DNA from: a virus
Reading direction: 5' to 3' (one strand)
DNA length: 39,596 bases
Virus record (IMG/VR): IMGVR_UViG_3300042469_000894
Location: 1 to 39,596 of that record
Shown: piece by piece, positions 9,339 to 17,162 of the stretch
Layout of the letters: each line of letters begins with the position of its first letter
Position numbering within the stretch: the stretch's first letter is position 1
The notes under the pieces: generated by a model
What the model was told of the DNA's origin: nothing
Database searches by the model: none
The model's input: the letters and a program-made list of their open reading frames with translations, nothing else
Translations under genes and position numbers: made by a program

Positions 9339-10137
9339 GCGCATTCTATTTCCCGAATGGCGTAAACAAAATGAAACGACGAAGTACCCTTTTTCCGAAA
9401 AGGCAACACTAACCAGTCGTGCGGGTAAAATTTTGCTTGAAGGAACATTCCTTGACGCCAACTTGTATCCAATTGGCGGTACCGTTGGATTGTACTTGTC
9501 TAAAGTAATCGTTACACACGCCACAGTAACAATTTATGTCGGTAATGAAGGTACGACTGAACTTTGTTCCACAACTTTTTCTATTTTAAGTCCGCCTGTC
9601 ACACTTATTTTACGTGATGTTTATGACCGTCCCGCAGGTGTCCTTGTTTCCGCAGAATATCGACTAGGTGTGTTTCAAGCTTTAGGCGTTGGCACCCACA
9701 TATTTGAACGCAACAGTACAGAGTTTGCTGCCACGGTATGTGTGCCAGTACCCGAACACGGTGTTAGAGGAATTTTACTAGATGATGGTACATTTCTTGC
9801 GGGCGACGTATGGCTTGTCGGCGATGACGGCGTTGTACTGCGCAAACAACTTATAACTCAGAATACTATTTGTGGGGGCGGAATTCCGTGCACAGTGATT
9901 CGTGTAGATATCGTAGGTGATCCTTTATACCGCCGCAGGCTTTGTAATCCGCAATCATTGTTTACTACAGTCAATCCTATAAAAACAATGCGTTTCATTT
10001 CTGACAACATGACATTTGACTGTGCTTCTCTTGACGGTAACATCACCATTGGCGTCAACAATGCAGCGGCAACTGATACAATACTAAGAATAACTAATAC
10101 AGAAACTGGACTTAAAATTAGCGTGGTAGGGTCGTAA
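9331..10137 (+). CDS. YP-motif paralogous virion protein 3
   Basis: A 268-residue protein starting at ATG 9331 inside the end of the previous gene, with GGAGG (in CTGGAGGAAGTAA) as ribosome site. The N-terminus (PEWRKQNETTKYPFSEKATL) carries the shared YP motif and is followed by the same strand order as its neighbours. The C-terminal part (FTTVNPIKTMRFISDNMTF...DGNITIGVNN) is a diverged version of the TINGV unit without the CC pair. No enzyme motif. It likely assembles with its paralogues as alternative or successive subunits of one structure. Confidence 0.7.
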   Translation: MPERILFPEWRKQNETTKYPFSEKATLTSRAGKILLEGTFLDANLYPIGGTVGLYLSKVIVTHATVTIYVGNEGTTELCSTTFSILSPPVTLILRDVYDRPAGVLVSAEYRLGVFQALGVGTHIFERNSTEFAATVCVPVPEHGVRGILLDDGTFLAGDVWLVGDDGVVLRKQLITQNTICGGGIPCTVIRVDIVGDPLYRRRLCNPQSLFTTVNPIKTMRFISDNMTFDCASLDGNITIGVNNAAATDTILRITNTETGLKISVVGS

Positions 10138-10165
10138 CAGCGCGTAAACACTTATAGGATGCACC

Positions 10166-11152
10166 GTGGCCAGAGCTGGATTTTTTGACGATAATCGCAA
10201 CAGGGCGTACCCGTTTCTTACGGGTACTGTCGGTAGACCAATATCAGGGGCGACTACGCTTATCAATTTACCAAACTCAGCAATTGTTGATTGTGGTTTT
10301 ACATTTGGACCTAATGTAGATTTTGATCACAAGCTTCACGTGGTGTATTTAAAACAATTACGCCGTGTGGGAAATGCATTTTTCTTTGAGTTTGCTTCAA
10401 CTTGCCCTGCCTTGGCGTATGCCACGCTGACATTCACGCGAACAACAACATCTGATGCCTATTTGACAGAATTTACCGACAGCGGACTTGATGGTTTAAG
10501 TTTGTCAGGGTCAGAAGTCGATGCACTTATCGAGTCTACATTTCAATCGCTTTGGACAGGATTTCTTGTTACAGGTCCTTTAGATGAATTGACTGCGTTT
10601 GTAGCCAGCAATACAACTTTAACCGGTACGCTTGCAGATTGTGTTTTAGAGCCAGCGCTTACGCGTAGTTCATACAAATCTGCCGTAACGTCTATTAATG
10701 TAGCGAACAACGACAGAACACGGTACGAAAATCCAGACTACTGTCCCGAATTAGTGTGGCCTTTTCCAACAAACATTATTTTTATCGATTCGGTATTTTT
10801 ACGTGACCTTGTGTTGTTTCAGCCCGGATACAACGCAGATATTAAGCAAAATATTCGAGATGGTTCTATTACGTTTGCGGCAAAAGTAAATGCGGGGGAA
10901 GGACAACCTTGTGAGGAAATTCCTTTGTTTGACACAGAGGTACCACTAGCAGGAATTAGTGGTTTGCTTTCAGGTGGCCCGGCCTGCGGCGAAACCATTC
11001 AAACAATCAACGGCGTCAGTAAAAGTAATTTTACAATACAGGGCAGTAACGGTGTTCAAATTGAATCCGTTCCTGAAGAAAATAAATTAATTATTGACAT
11101 TAATCTTGCGGGTGTCGCTGTTGTCATCCCTGAATCACTTTCGCCAGCATGA
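10166..11152 (+). CDS. YP-motif paralogous virion protein 4
   Basis: A 328-residue protein with GTG 10166 and AGGA (10157-10160) upstream. N-terminus GFFDDNRNRAYPFLTGTVG is the clearest copy of the shared motif, followed by LINLPNSAIVDCGFTFG. The C-terminus has CGETIQTINGVSKSNFTIQGSNGVQIE, the second shared unit in its most regular form. The 28-base spacer before it contains TAAACACTTATAGGA, which resembles the palindromic leaders at 29045 and 29481. Structural appendage role inferred from the family and context. Confidence 0.7.
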   Translation: MARAGFFDDNRNRAYPFLTGTVGRPISGATTLINLPNSAIVDCGFTFGPNVDFDHKLHVVYLKQLRRVGNAFFFEFASTCPALAYATLTFTRTTTSDAYLTEFTDSGLDGLSLSGSEVDALIESTFQSLWTGFLVTGPLDELTAFVASNTTLTGTLADCVLEPALTRSSYKSAVTSINVANNDRTRYENPDYCPELVWPFPTNIIFIDSVFLRDLVLFQPGYNADIKQNIRDGSITFAAKVNAGEGQPCEEIPLFDTEVPLAGISGLLSGGPACGETIQTINGVSKSNFTIQGSNGVQIESVPEENKLIIDINLAGVAVVIPESLSPA

Positions 11153-11165
11153 TATAGGTGACACC

Positions 11166-14039
11166 ATGGCGGATGACGAATTAATTTTTGATCCAGACAA
11201 ATGCGACATCGATGCCGTTACGCGTATTTCGCCCGGCGGACTTTTAACAAATGCCACGGTACCTCCACCGCCTGATGCTATTACCGAATGCCAACTTGTT
11301 CCTATTGTTGAGTTACCTAGAGAGTTTCCGTGCCCTGATTTGCTTGTAACCGAATCTAGCATTTTCATAGGGTATCGCGAAGACGATAGTAAAATAACTG
11401 AACCGGCGTTGTTGTTTACTGTCACAAAAGGAACATGCTGCGAATTTGATTTTAAGATTACCGTTGAAATTCCTGATGTCGTATGCCCTGACATGACATC
11501 TTTGGCTACAGATGGTCAGGCAATTACGGTCACAGGCGGCACACCCGGCGCATTACCTGACGGCAAGATTTATCTAACTGTTGTTAAAGATGATTTGTCT
11601 TGCGCGTTTGATTTTGACGTAGATTTTGACTTTACATTTAGTTGTCCTGCTCTGACCTCAAATGCTGAAAACGGCACAGCGATTACCTTTTTACAAGGTC
11701 CTGATGGATCCCAGCCTGAAGGTAAAATTTACTTAACTGTCACCAATACCGAAGATTGTGCGTTTGAATTTGACGTCAATATAGATTTTACGTTTAGTTG
11801 TCCCAGTTTGACGTCTGACGCTGAATTAGGCAGAGATATTTCTGTATATCAAGGTATTAACGGCGCACCTCCGGAAGGTAAGATTTACTTAACTGTTAAT
11901 AATACAACCGATTGCGCGTTTGATTTTGACGTTGATTTTGACTTAACTTTTAGTTGTCCTGCGCTTACGTCTAACTCAGCGGAAGGTACCGCCGCTGTAA
12001 TCACGCAAGGTACGGCAGGTGATTTACCAGAAGCCACCATAACGCTGACAATTAACAACACCGAAAATTGTGCATTTGAATTTGACGTTAATTTTGATCT
12101 AACTTTTAGTTGCCCGGCACTTGAGTCTAAAGCAGAAGAAGGCAACAGCATCGTTGTGACACAAGGCGTTTTAGGTGCATTACCTGAAGGTTACATTTAT
12201 CTAAGTTTAATTAACACTGAAAACTGTAACTTTGAGTTTAATGTAGATTTTGATTTAACGTTTAGTTGCCCAGCGTTAACATCTTTATCTGAATCAGGTA
12301 CGCCCGTAACCGTGACGCAAGGAATACCGGGAGCTTTACCTGAAGCTACGCTGTATCTAACCGTAACTAATACTGAAAATTGTAGTTTTGAGTTTAACGT
12401 CGAAGGTGACCTTACATTTAGTTGTCCTGCTATTAAGTCATTGGCTACTGACGGCGTACCGATTGTGATCTCGCGTGACGGTACAGAACCGTCTGGAAAA
12501 ATAACACTTACAGTTAATACCGCAGAAAATTGTAGCTTTGATTTCGACGTAAACTTAGACTTGGCATTACCTTGCCCGACTATGACGGTTGCAGCACCTG
12601 CGGGCGCTGCAATTCAAGTTTCACCGGGTGTTGCAGGTAAATTACCAACGGGCACTATTTACCTGACAGCAGAGCCTTCAGATAACTGTAGTTACGACTT
12701 TGATGTGGCTTTAGATTTTACGTTTAGTTGTCCCGCATGCCTATCGTTGTCCGACGCTGGTACAAGCGTTACTCTTACACGCAATGGATCGCCCGCAGTT
12801 GGGGATACGGCGCCTACCGGTACTATTTATCTAACTGTTGAAAATACCGAAGACTGTACGTTTGAATTTGCGGCGGATCTTGAATTAGATTTACCCTGCG
12901 CCGAAATGACGTCACTTAACGACGACGGTATAGACGTTTATGTAGAGCGCGGTGTTGACGGTGAGCTAACCACGGGCACCATTTATTTAACAGTAGAAAA
13001 TACCGAAGATTGCTCATATGAGTTTAAAGCTGATTTGGACATTGTGACTTGTTGTCCTGCGCTGACGTCATTGTCAGAAGACGGTACTGACGTTGAAATT
13101 ACGCGCACAAGTTCGGAAGAAACGCCTGCCGGTAAAATATATCTTTCTGTTAACAACACAACAAAGTGCATTTTTGAGTTTAAAGTTGGTTTAGAACTGT
13201 CGTTGCCAGAACCCAGTTCCATTGTTTACATGGTTAGAGTTTCTAGTACTACGCTGACAATTAACGGTAATTATCCGGGATATATCATTGCTTATGATTT
13301 AGCGTCTAATACTTACGTTGATTTGACATACATAGAAATACAATTAATTGGCGGTTCTGGTGGTGGTTCTCTTTCAGTACAAACATACGTTGGTGTTTTA
13401 ATTGGATCTACCGGCGGCGGTGGCCCCGGCGGTGGCGGTGGTGGTTCTCCACTTTACGGCGTAACTCCAAACGGCGGTACAGGCGGAGTTCTAATAGAAG
13501 TTACAAGTATAATTCCAGACGTATACGGACACTTTCCCGGCAAACTTTTAAACTTTAATCCTATAACTAACGCATTTACTAAAAGTCAAATTGAAGTACG
13601 CGTATTTGACGTTGACAATGCACCGCTTTTACAACAAATATACCTTAGCAATTTAGGCGGAAACGACGCTAATGGTCAATTATTATATTTAGTGAGAACT
13701 AGCGCAGACGACGTGCATATAAGAGTGTCTAGCAGTGAACAAGATGCTGACGGTAATTACGAAGGTTATCTTTTATGGTACAACGAAATTACAGGTTTAT
13801 TTGAAGACCAACATGTTATTAAAATAAAAGAAATTAATAACGCTACGCTAGCAGAACAAAATTATTTAGGGCGTTTTCGCGGACTTATAACTACAGGTAG
13901 CCTTAGTTTGTCATACACAGGTCTTGATACTTATGCTTATTTGTATTCAGTACAAGCCGGTTCTGGCTCTGGCTCTAGCTCCGGTCCCGTAACCAGTGTG
14001 CAATGCGTTGGAAACATTCTTTACGTGACGTATGGGTGA
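11166..14039 (+). CDS. Large repeat-containing virion appendage protein
   Basis: A 957-residue protein; ATG 11166 is chosen because AGGTGACACC lies just upstream and the longer frame begins inside the previous gene. Residues 106-680 are eleven tandem repeats of about 52 residues. The pattern of each is (S/P)CPxLTSxxxxGTxhxVTQGxxGxLPEGxIYLTVxNTEdCxFEFDVxxDhTF, with two cysteines per repeat; a degenerate copy precedes them. Residues about 685-930 contain three copies of a second module (VYMVRVSS...GNYPGYIIAYDLASNTYVDL type) separated by Gly-rich linkers such as GGGGPGGGGGG. The C-terminus is Ser/Gly-rich and ends in a short strand. This is the build of a long rod-like fibre. Exact partner unknown. 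Confidence 0.75.
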   Translation: MADDELIFDPDKCDIDAVTRISPGGLLTNATVPPPPDAITECQLVPIVELPREFPCPDLLVTESSIFIGYREDDSKITEPALLFTVTKGTCCEFDFKITVEIPDVVCPDMTSLATDGQAITVTGGTPGALPDGKIYLTVVKDDLSCAFDFDVDFDFTFSCPALTSNAENGTAITFLQGPDGSQPEGKIYLTVTNTEDCAFEFDVNIDFTFSCPSLTSDAELGRDISVYQGINGAPPEGKIYLTVNNTTDCAFDFDVDFDLTFSCPALTSNSAEGTAAVITQGTAGDLPEATITLTINNTENCAFEFDVNFDLTFSCPALESKAEEGNSIVVTQGVLGALPEGYIYLSLINTENCNFEFNVDFDLTFSCPALTSLSESGTPVTVTQGIPGALPEATLYLTVTNTENCSFEFNVEGDLTFSCPAIKSLATDGVPIVISRDGTEPSGKITLTVNTAENCSFDFDVNLDLALPCPTMTVAAPAGAAIQVSPGVAGKLPTGTIYLTAEPSDNCSYDFDVALDFTFSCPACLSLSDAGTSVTLTRNGSPAVGDTAPTGTIYLTVENTEDCTFEFAADLELDLPCAEMTSLNDDGIDVYVERGVDGELTTGTIYLTVENTEDCSYEFKADLDIVTCCPALTSLSEDGTDVEITRTSSEETPAGKIYLSVNNTTKCIFEFKVGLELSLPEPSSIVYMVRVSSTTLTINGNYPGYIIAYDLASNTYVDLTYIEIQLIGGSGGGSLSVQTYVGVLIGSTGGGGPGGGGGGSPLYGVTPNGGTGGVLIEVTSIIPDVYGHFPGKLLNFNPITNAFTKSQIEVRVFDVDNAPLLQQIYLSNLGGNDANGQLLYLVRTSADDVHIRVSSSEQDADGNYEGYLLWYNEITGLFEDQHVIKIKEINNATLAEQNYLGRFRGLITTGSLSLSYTGLDTYAYLYSVQAGSGSGSSSGPVTSVQCVGNILYVTYG
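11481..13205 (+). repeat. Eleven tandem repeats of about 156 bp within the fibre gene
   Basis: The repeats begin at the CP dipeptides (VCPDMTS at 11481, then SCPAL, SCPSL, SCPAL and so on to CCPALTS) and end near LELSLP. Copies are 50-57 codons. Protein similarity is strong (CP, LTS, G, IYLTV, NTE-C, FEF/FDF), while DNA copies have diverged, so they are old or maintained by selection on protein. Confidence 0.9.
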
Positions 14040-14042
14040 TTC

Positions 14043-14498
14043 ATGCCAACTATAGTGCCGTTTACGTGTTACAACTCTCCTAATTCGCAGGGTGAAACAG
14101 CGTTGCCTAAACCTTGGCCGTGCTGCGGCTGGAAAAGTTCGCCTGTTGCCGTATCTGGAACTTGGTTTTGTTCAGCAACTCCGTCTTTCTATTGCTCTGG
14201 TCTGCCAACAACGCCAACTGCGTTTACTTTGTCACGCCAAAGCAATTGTGGCAAAATTTATCTTTATTATTCTGAAGACTTACCATTTTATGTGACCGTA
14301 CAATTGTCGCTTTGCACGGACCCGACGGGAACTGTTATTGGCAGTGGTTTTGGTTTAAACATTGGTCCTAGTTTTAATCCAAATCCAACTGGTAATGGTT
14401 GTTCGTTTGTTGGCGGAAACTATAACGTCATGTTGGCGGGTAAAGTTGGTTTCGGACCAACCGAAAAAACTGTTGTAATTAACGGAGTAGCATTTTGA
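14043..14498 (+). CDS. Small Cys-rich hypothetical virion protein
   Basis: A 151-residue protein starting three bases after the fibre gene. Cysteines occur in clusters (PWPCCGW, WFCSATPSFYCSG, SNCGKIYLYY, SLCTDP, GNGCSF) and there are many Gly, Pro, Ser and aromatic residues; no signal peptide or membrane segment. The segment NCGKIYLYYSEDLPFYVTV recalls the IYLTV strand of the adjacent fibre repeats, so it might be a cap or single-domain relative of it; this is a weak visual similarity. Its stop overlaps the next start. Confidence 0.65.
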   Translation: MPTIVPFTCYNSPNSQGETALPKPWPCCGWKSSPVAVSGTWFCSATPSFYCSGLPTTPTAFTLSRQSNCGKIYLYYSEDLPFYVTVQLSLCTDPTGTVIGSGFGLNIGPSFNPNPTGNGCSFVGGNYNVMLAGKVGFGPTEKTVVINGVAF

Positions 14499-15580
14499 AA
14501 GGATTCATTGCCAATGCAATAACTCCGGCAGATTGTTTTGTAAAAGTGCTCGCCGGCAGTGCAATGCCGTCCGTCTCAATGCATGTACTTATTCAAAGTC
14601 GTCAAATAACGGAGCCCGTTGACAATCAGTCTGGGTATTGCGACAACGTTATGATTCCTCCATATTCCACAGCCGCAGAGACTATGGACGCAATTTCTTA
14701 TGGGTCAGAAAACGGCGTCTCAATTTTATCGTCGTTAAAATTTGACTTGGCTGATATATCAACGTGGGATCCGTTTACCATCACTCCGTACCCCACTATA
14801 CCTGCGTACACAGTAAAGTTTTACGGGCCAAGATTTAAATCTCCATCAACGTACATTCGCCTGACAAAGCGCAATCAGGTCACAAATCCTTTTCAAAATT
14901 TAAACAATGTTGATTGGGTAGATGCGTCGGATGACACGTGGGGACAAGACTGGTTGGGGAATTTAATGCCGGGAGGTTGGTGCTATAGCAACCGAAACGT
15001 GACAGAACCGATGAACGGGACAAGTTACTGGGAAGATGCCCGCAAAAGCACGGATCCGGTTAATGCAGTTGACAGGACGAGCGCAACAACAATACACCAA
15101 AATTGGATGCCATTTTGCACGCCTATAACTGCATATGATTCGTCCGGATCATCGTTAGGTACGTTTGACGGACTTGCGTTTATGGTGTTTTGGAATCTGG
15201 CGGCAGTTAAAAATCCGCGAAATCCTCCAGATGACGTTGTAGACAAGGCGCCTCCTCCGCTTAAACCACTCAGCCCCTACAAACAACTGTTAAACTTTGA
15301 AGTATGGATTTACTTAACAGCAAATCCAACCACTGCCGGTACTTTCAAATCTCCCCGCATCTCCCGCTTGCGCTATTGGACTTACACACGTACGGAAGAA
15401 GGAATTGTTAATTCACCGTTTGATCCGTATTTGTTTTTTAACGCCGCTGTTGGTCCTGCGTCGTCACTAATGATTCCAGTGACGTTTCAGCTACTTGACA
15501 ACGCCAACAATCCCACGCATCTTACCAGTAAGGTGCAGTACATTGCTTTGTCTGCGCTTAAATTTGTTGTAGGTGCATAA
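14495..15580 (+). CDS. Hypothetical virion protein (TTG start)
   Basis: A 361-residue protein. No ATG or GTG is available at the junction; TTG 14495 overlaps the previous TGA (TTGA) and has GGAG (14484-14487) seven bases upstream, so it is the likely start. The protein is rich in Trp, Tyr and Pro with long soluble beta-type stretches (VKFYGPRFKSPSTYIRLTKR, RISRLRYWTYTR). No recognised domain. Translational coupling to both neighbours places it in the same structural set. Confidence 0.65.
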   Translation: MKGFIANAITPADCFVKVLAGSAMPSVSMHVLIQSRQITEPVDNQSGYCDNVMIPPYSTAAETMDAISYGSENGVSILSSLKFDLADISTWDPFTITPYPTIPAYTVKFYGPRFKSPSTYIRLTKRNQVTNPFQNLNNVDWVDASDDTWGQDWLGNLMPGGWCYSNRNVTEPMNGTSYWEDARKSTDPVNAVDRTSATTIHQNWMPFCTPITAYDSSGSSLGTFDGLAFMVFWNLAAVKNPRNPPDDVVDKAPPPLKPLSPYKQLLNFEVWIYLTANPTTAGTFKSPRISRLRYWTYTRTEEGIVNSPFDPYLFFNAAVGPASSLMIPVTFQLLDNANNPTHLTSKVQYIALSALKFVVGA

Positions 15581-15581
15581 A

Positions 15582-17108
15582 ATGTCGAGTATGCCTGCGA
15601 GTAAGGGCACGTTTATCCTTAACGGTCAAGATGTACGATTTCCAGACAAACGGGTTTTAGTCGCTAGGGACATTTGCGCAGCGGCACCTGCATACAGTAC
15701 TCCAGTTACATTTGACTGCTCGCTTGCTTGCACGGCTATCGGATGGCCAATGCAAATGGGCGTGTTAATGATGAGTTTTTATTCTGACGACCCTGATTGC
15801 CCCGCTGCCGGATTATATCCGTCTTTATATATTCCCGGCCAGCTTGCTTTGCCTCTTGCCTGCATTCCCGGCAACCCGTCCCCGGAAGGTATTTGGCAAG
15901 GACAAACATTCTATTCAGTGCAATTAATTCCCGGACCGCCGCCATTCGGTATGTCATTTAGGTTTCAGGCCGTCATGACTGTTGAATTAGATGCCAGCGT
16001 CAATGTATCCGTAACGATGGAACGCCTTGTGCCAAATAGCGAATTTAGTCCGCCGCCTCAAGATGGATCAAACGTTTATGTTACCTGTACCACATGGTCA
16101 CAAAACTTAGTTCGATACTTGCCTGAGGGGTCAGATCCGTTGGCGCGCAATATCAACTGGATTATGACCAATCCAGCTTTAATTCCAGTTACTACAAATG
16201 GCGCATACTGCGAAACGGAAATACGTTCGGTCAGTATGAGTGTAGTACTTATGCCGTTTAAACTTGGATGTGACGGGACGTCTAACAAGGGAGCAAAAGC
16301 AGATTGTTCGTTAGACACTGGATACCGAACATACTCGTGTATGGCCGTATTAGTCGAACCTATGACGCCGGGAGCTTGGCCGGCGCAATGGACGCAAATG
16401 GGCACAAACAAACCAAACGACCTTCGGTGTTTTAGTGGTACCAACTCTAGAACAATAGCACCTGTCGCCGCAGCAAAGCTAGACCCGCCGCGCGAAAATG
16501 CAATTGACTTGCTAAACTGCGGATGCGGCGAAGACCCTGTTAACGGTGACAGACAACAAATTCAGTATGGTATTGCCGCTGGATACGAAGTGGTGTTGAA
16601 ATCTGTAAACAAAGGAGAACCTTGTCTTTCCATTAGAGTTGGAGGCGTAGGCAATACATGGACAGTTGCGGAATCTTATGATATTGATTTGACAATATTA
16701 GCTGATACTGGGCATTATGTGCGCAAAGCAAGTTTTCCAACGGTTCCCGGCGCGCCCAAAGTCGTTGTATATGGCCTAGAATTTCCCAGCGGAATCTTGG
16801 CGGACTGCGTACCTATACCAACAGATCGCGGATCGCCAAGAGTAGTACCAATCAAATCAGAGTCCCCTCCTGCTACAAAAGAACGAACAGCGGCAAGGGC
16901 TATGATAGAAAAAATGCATCTGGTTCAAGTAAGTCCCTGCGTCCATCTTGGTGAAGCGTTGGAAACTCAAGCCTCGTGTGGATGCGGTGGCGGAGGTGCA
17001 ATCTTGAGAGCGTGTGCAATTCACGGTAAATGTAGAGTTGCAGGTAATACAGTTGAAATGAATTGCTGGAAATGCGACGACTACGTTAAAAAAGAACAAC
17101 CACGCTAG
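15582..17108 (+). CDS. Cys-rich protein with C-terminal zinc-ribbon-like motif
   Basis: A 508-residue protein; ATG 15582 follows the previous stop by one base. The body is soluble with scattered cysteines and Pro-rich loops. The C-terminal 60 residues hold a metal-site-like pattern: SCGCGGGG, then CAIHGKC, then NCWKCDDY, i.e. several CxC/CxxC pairs plus a His. The protein ends shortly after in a basic tail. This end could bind zinc or be disulfide-linked like its Cys-rich neighbours. It is the last gene before a 54-base spacer with a palindrome, so probably the end of an operon segment. Confidence 0.65.
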   Translation: MSSMPASKGTFILNGQDVRFPDKRVLVARDICAAAPAYSTPVTFDCSLACTAIGWPMQMGVLMMSFYSDDPDCPAAGLYPSLYIPGQLALPLACIPGNPSPEGIWQGQTFYSVQLIPGPPPFGMSFRFQAVMTVELDASVNVSVTMERLVPNSEFSPPPQDGSNVYVTCTTWSQNLVRYLPEGSDPLARNINWIMTNPALIPVTTNGAYCETEIRSVSMSVVLMPFKLGCDGTSNKGAKADCSLDTGYRTYSCMAVLVEPMTPGAWPAQWTQMGTNKPNDLRCFSGTNSRTIAPVAAAKLDPPRENAIDLLNCGCGEDPVNGDRQQIQYGIAAGYEVVLKSVNKGEPCLSIRVGGVGNTWTVAESYDIDLTILADTGHYVRKASFPTVPGAPKVVVYGLEFPSGILADCVPIPTDRGSPRVVPIKSESPPATKERTAARAMIEKMHLVQVSPCVHLGEALETQASCGCGGGGAILRACAIHGKCRVAGNTVEMNCWKCDDYVKKEQPR

Positions 17109-17140
17109 ACCTCGTGTACATTTAAACGTGTCTAGTTGGC

Positions 17141-17152
17141 ATAAGTACTTAC
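17141..17152 (+). promoter_or_regulatory. Palindromic leader motif (ATAAGTACTTAC)
   Basis: This lies in the spacer upstream of the glycosyltransferase gene. It matches the perfect palindrome ATAAGTACTTAT found at 29045 and 29481 at 11 of 12 bases. Just before it, CTAGAC (17105-17110) and GTCTAG (17130-17135) form a further inverted repeat that includes the stop of the preceding gene. Confidence 0.5.
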
Positions 17153-17162
17153 AGAGTTCCCC

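Noticed and set aside
11135-13222. Several minus-strand frames opposite the fibre repeats
   Set aside because: They mirror the repeat codons, lack ribosome sites and have no independent protein character.
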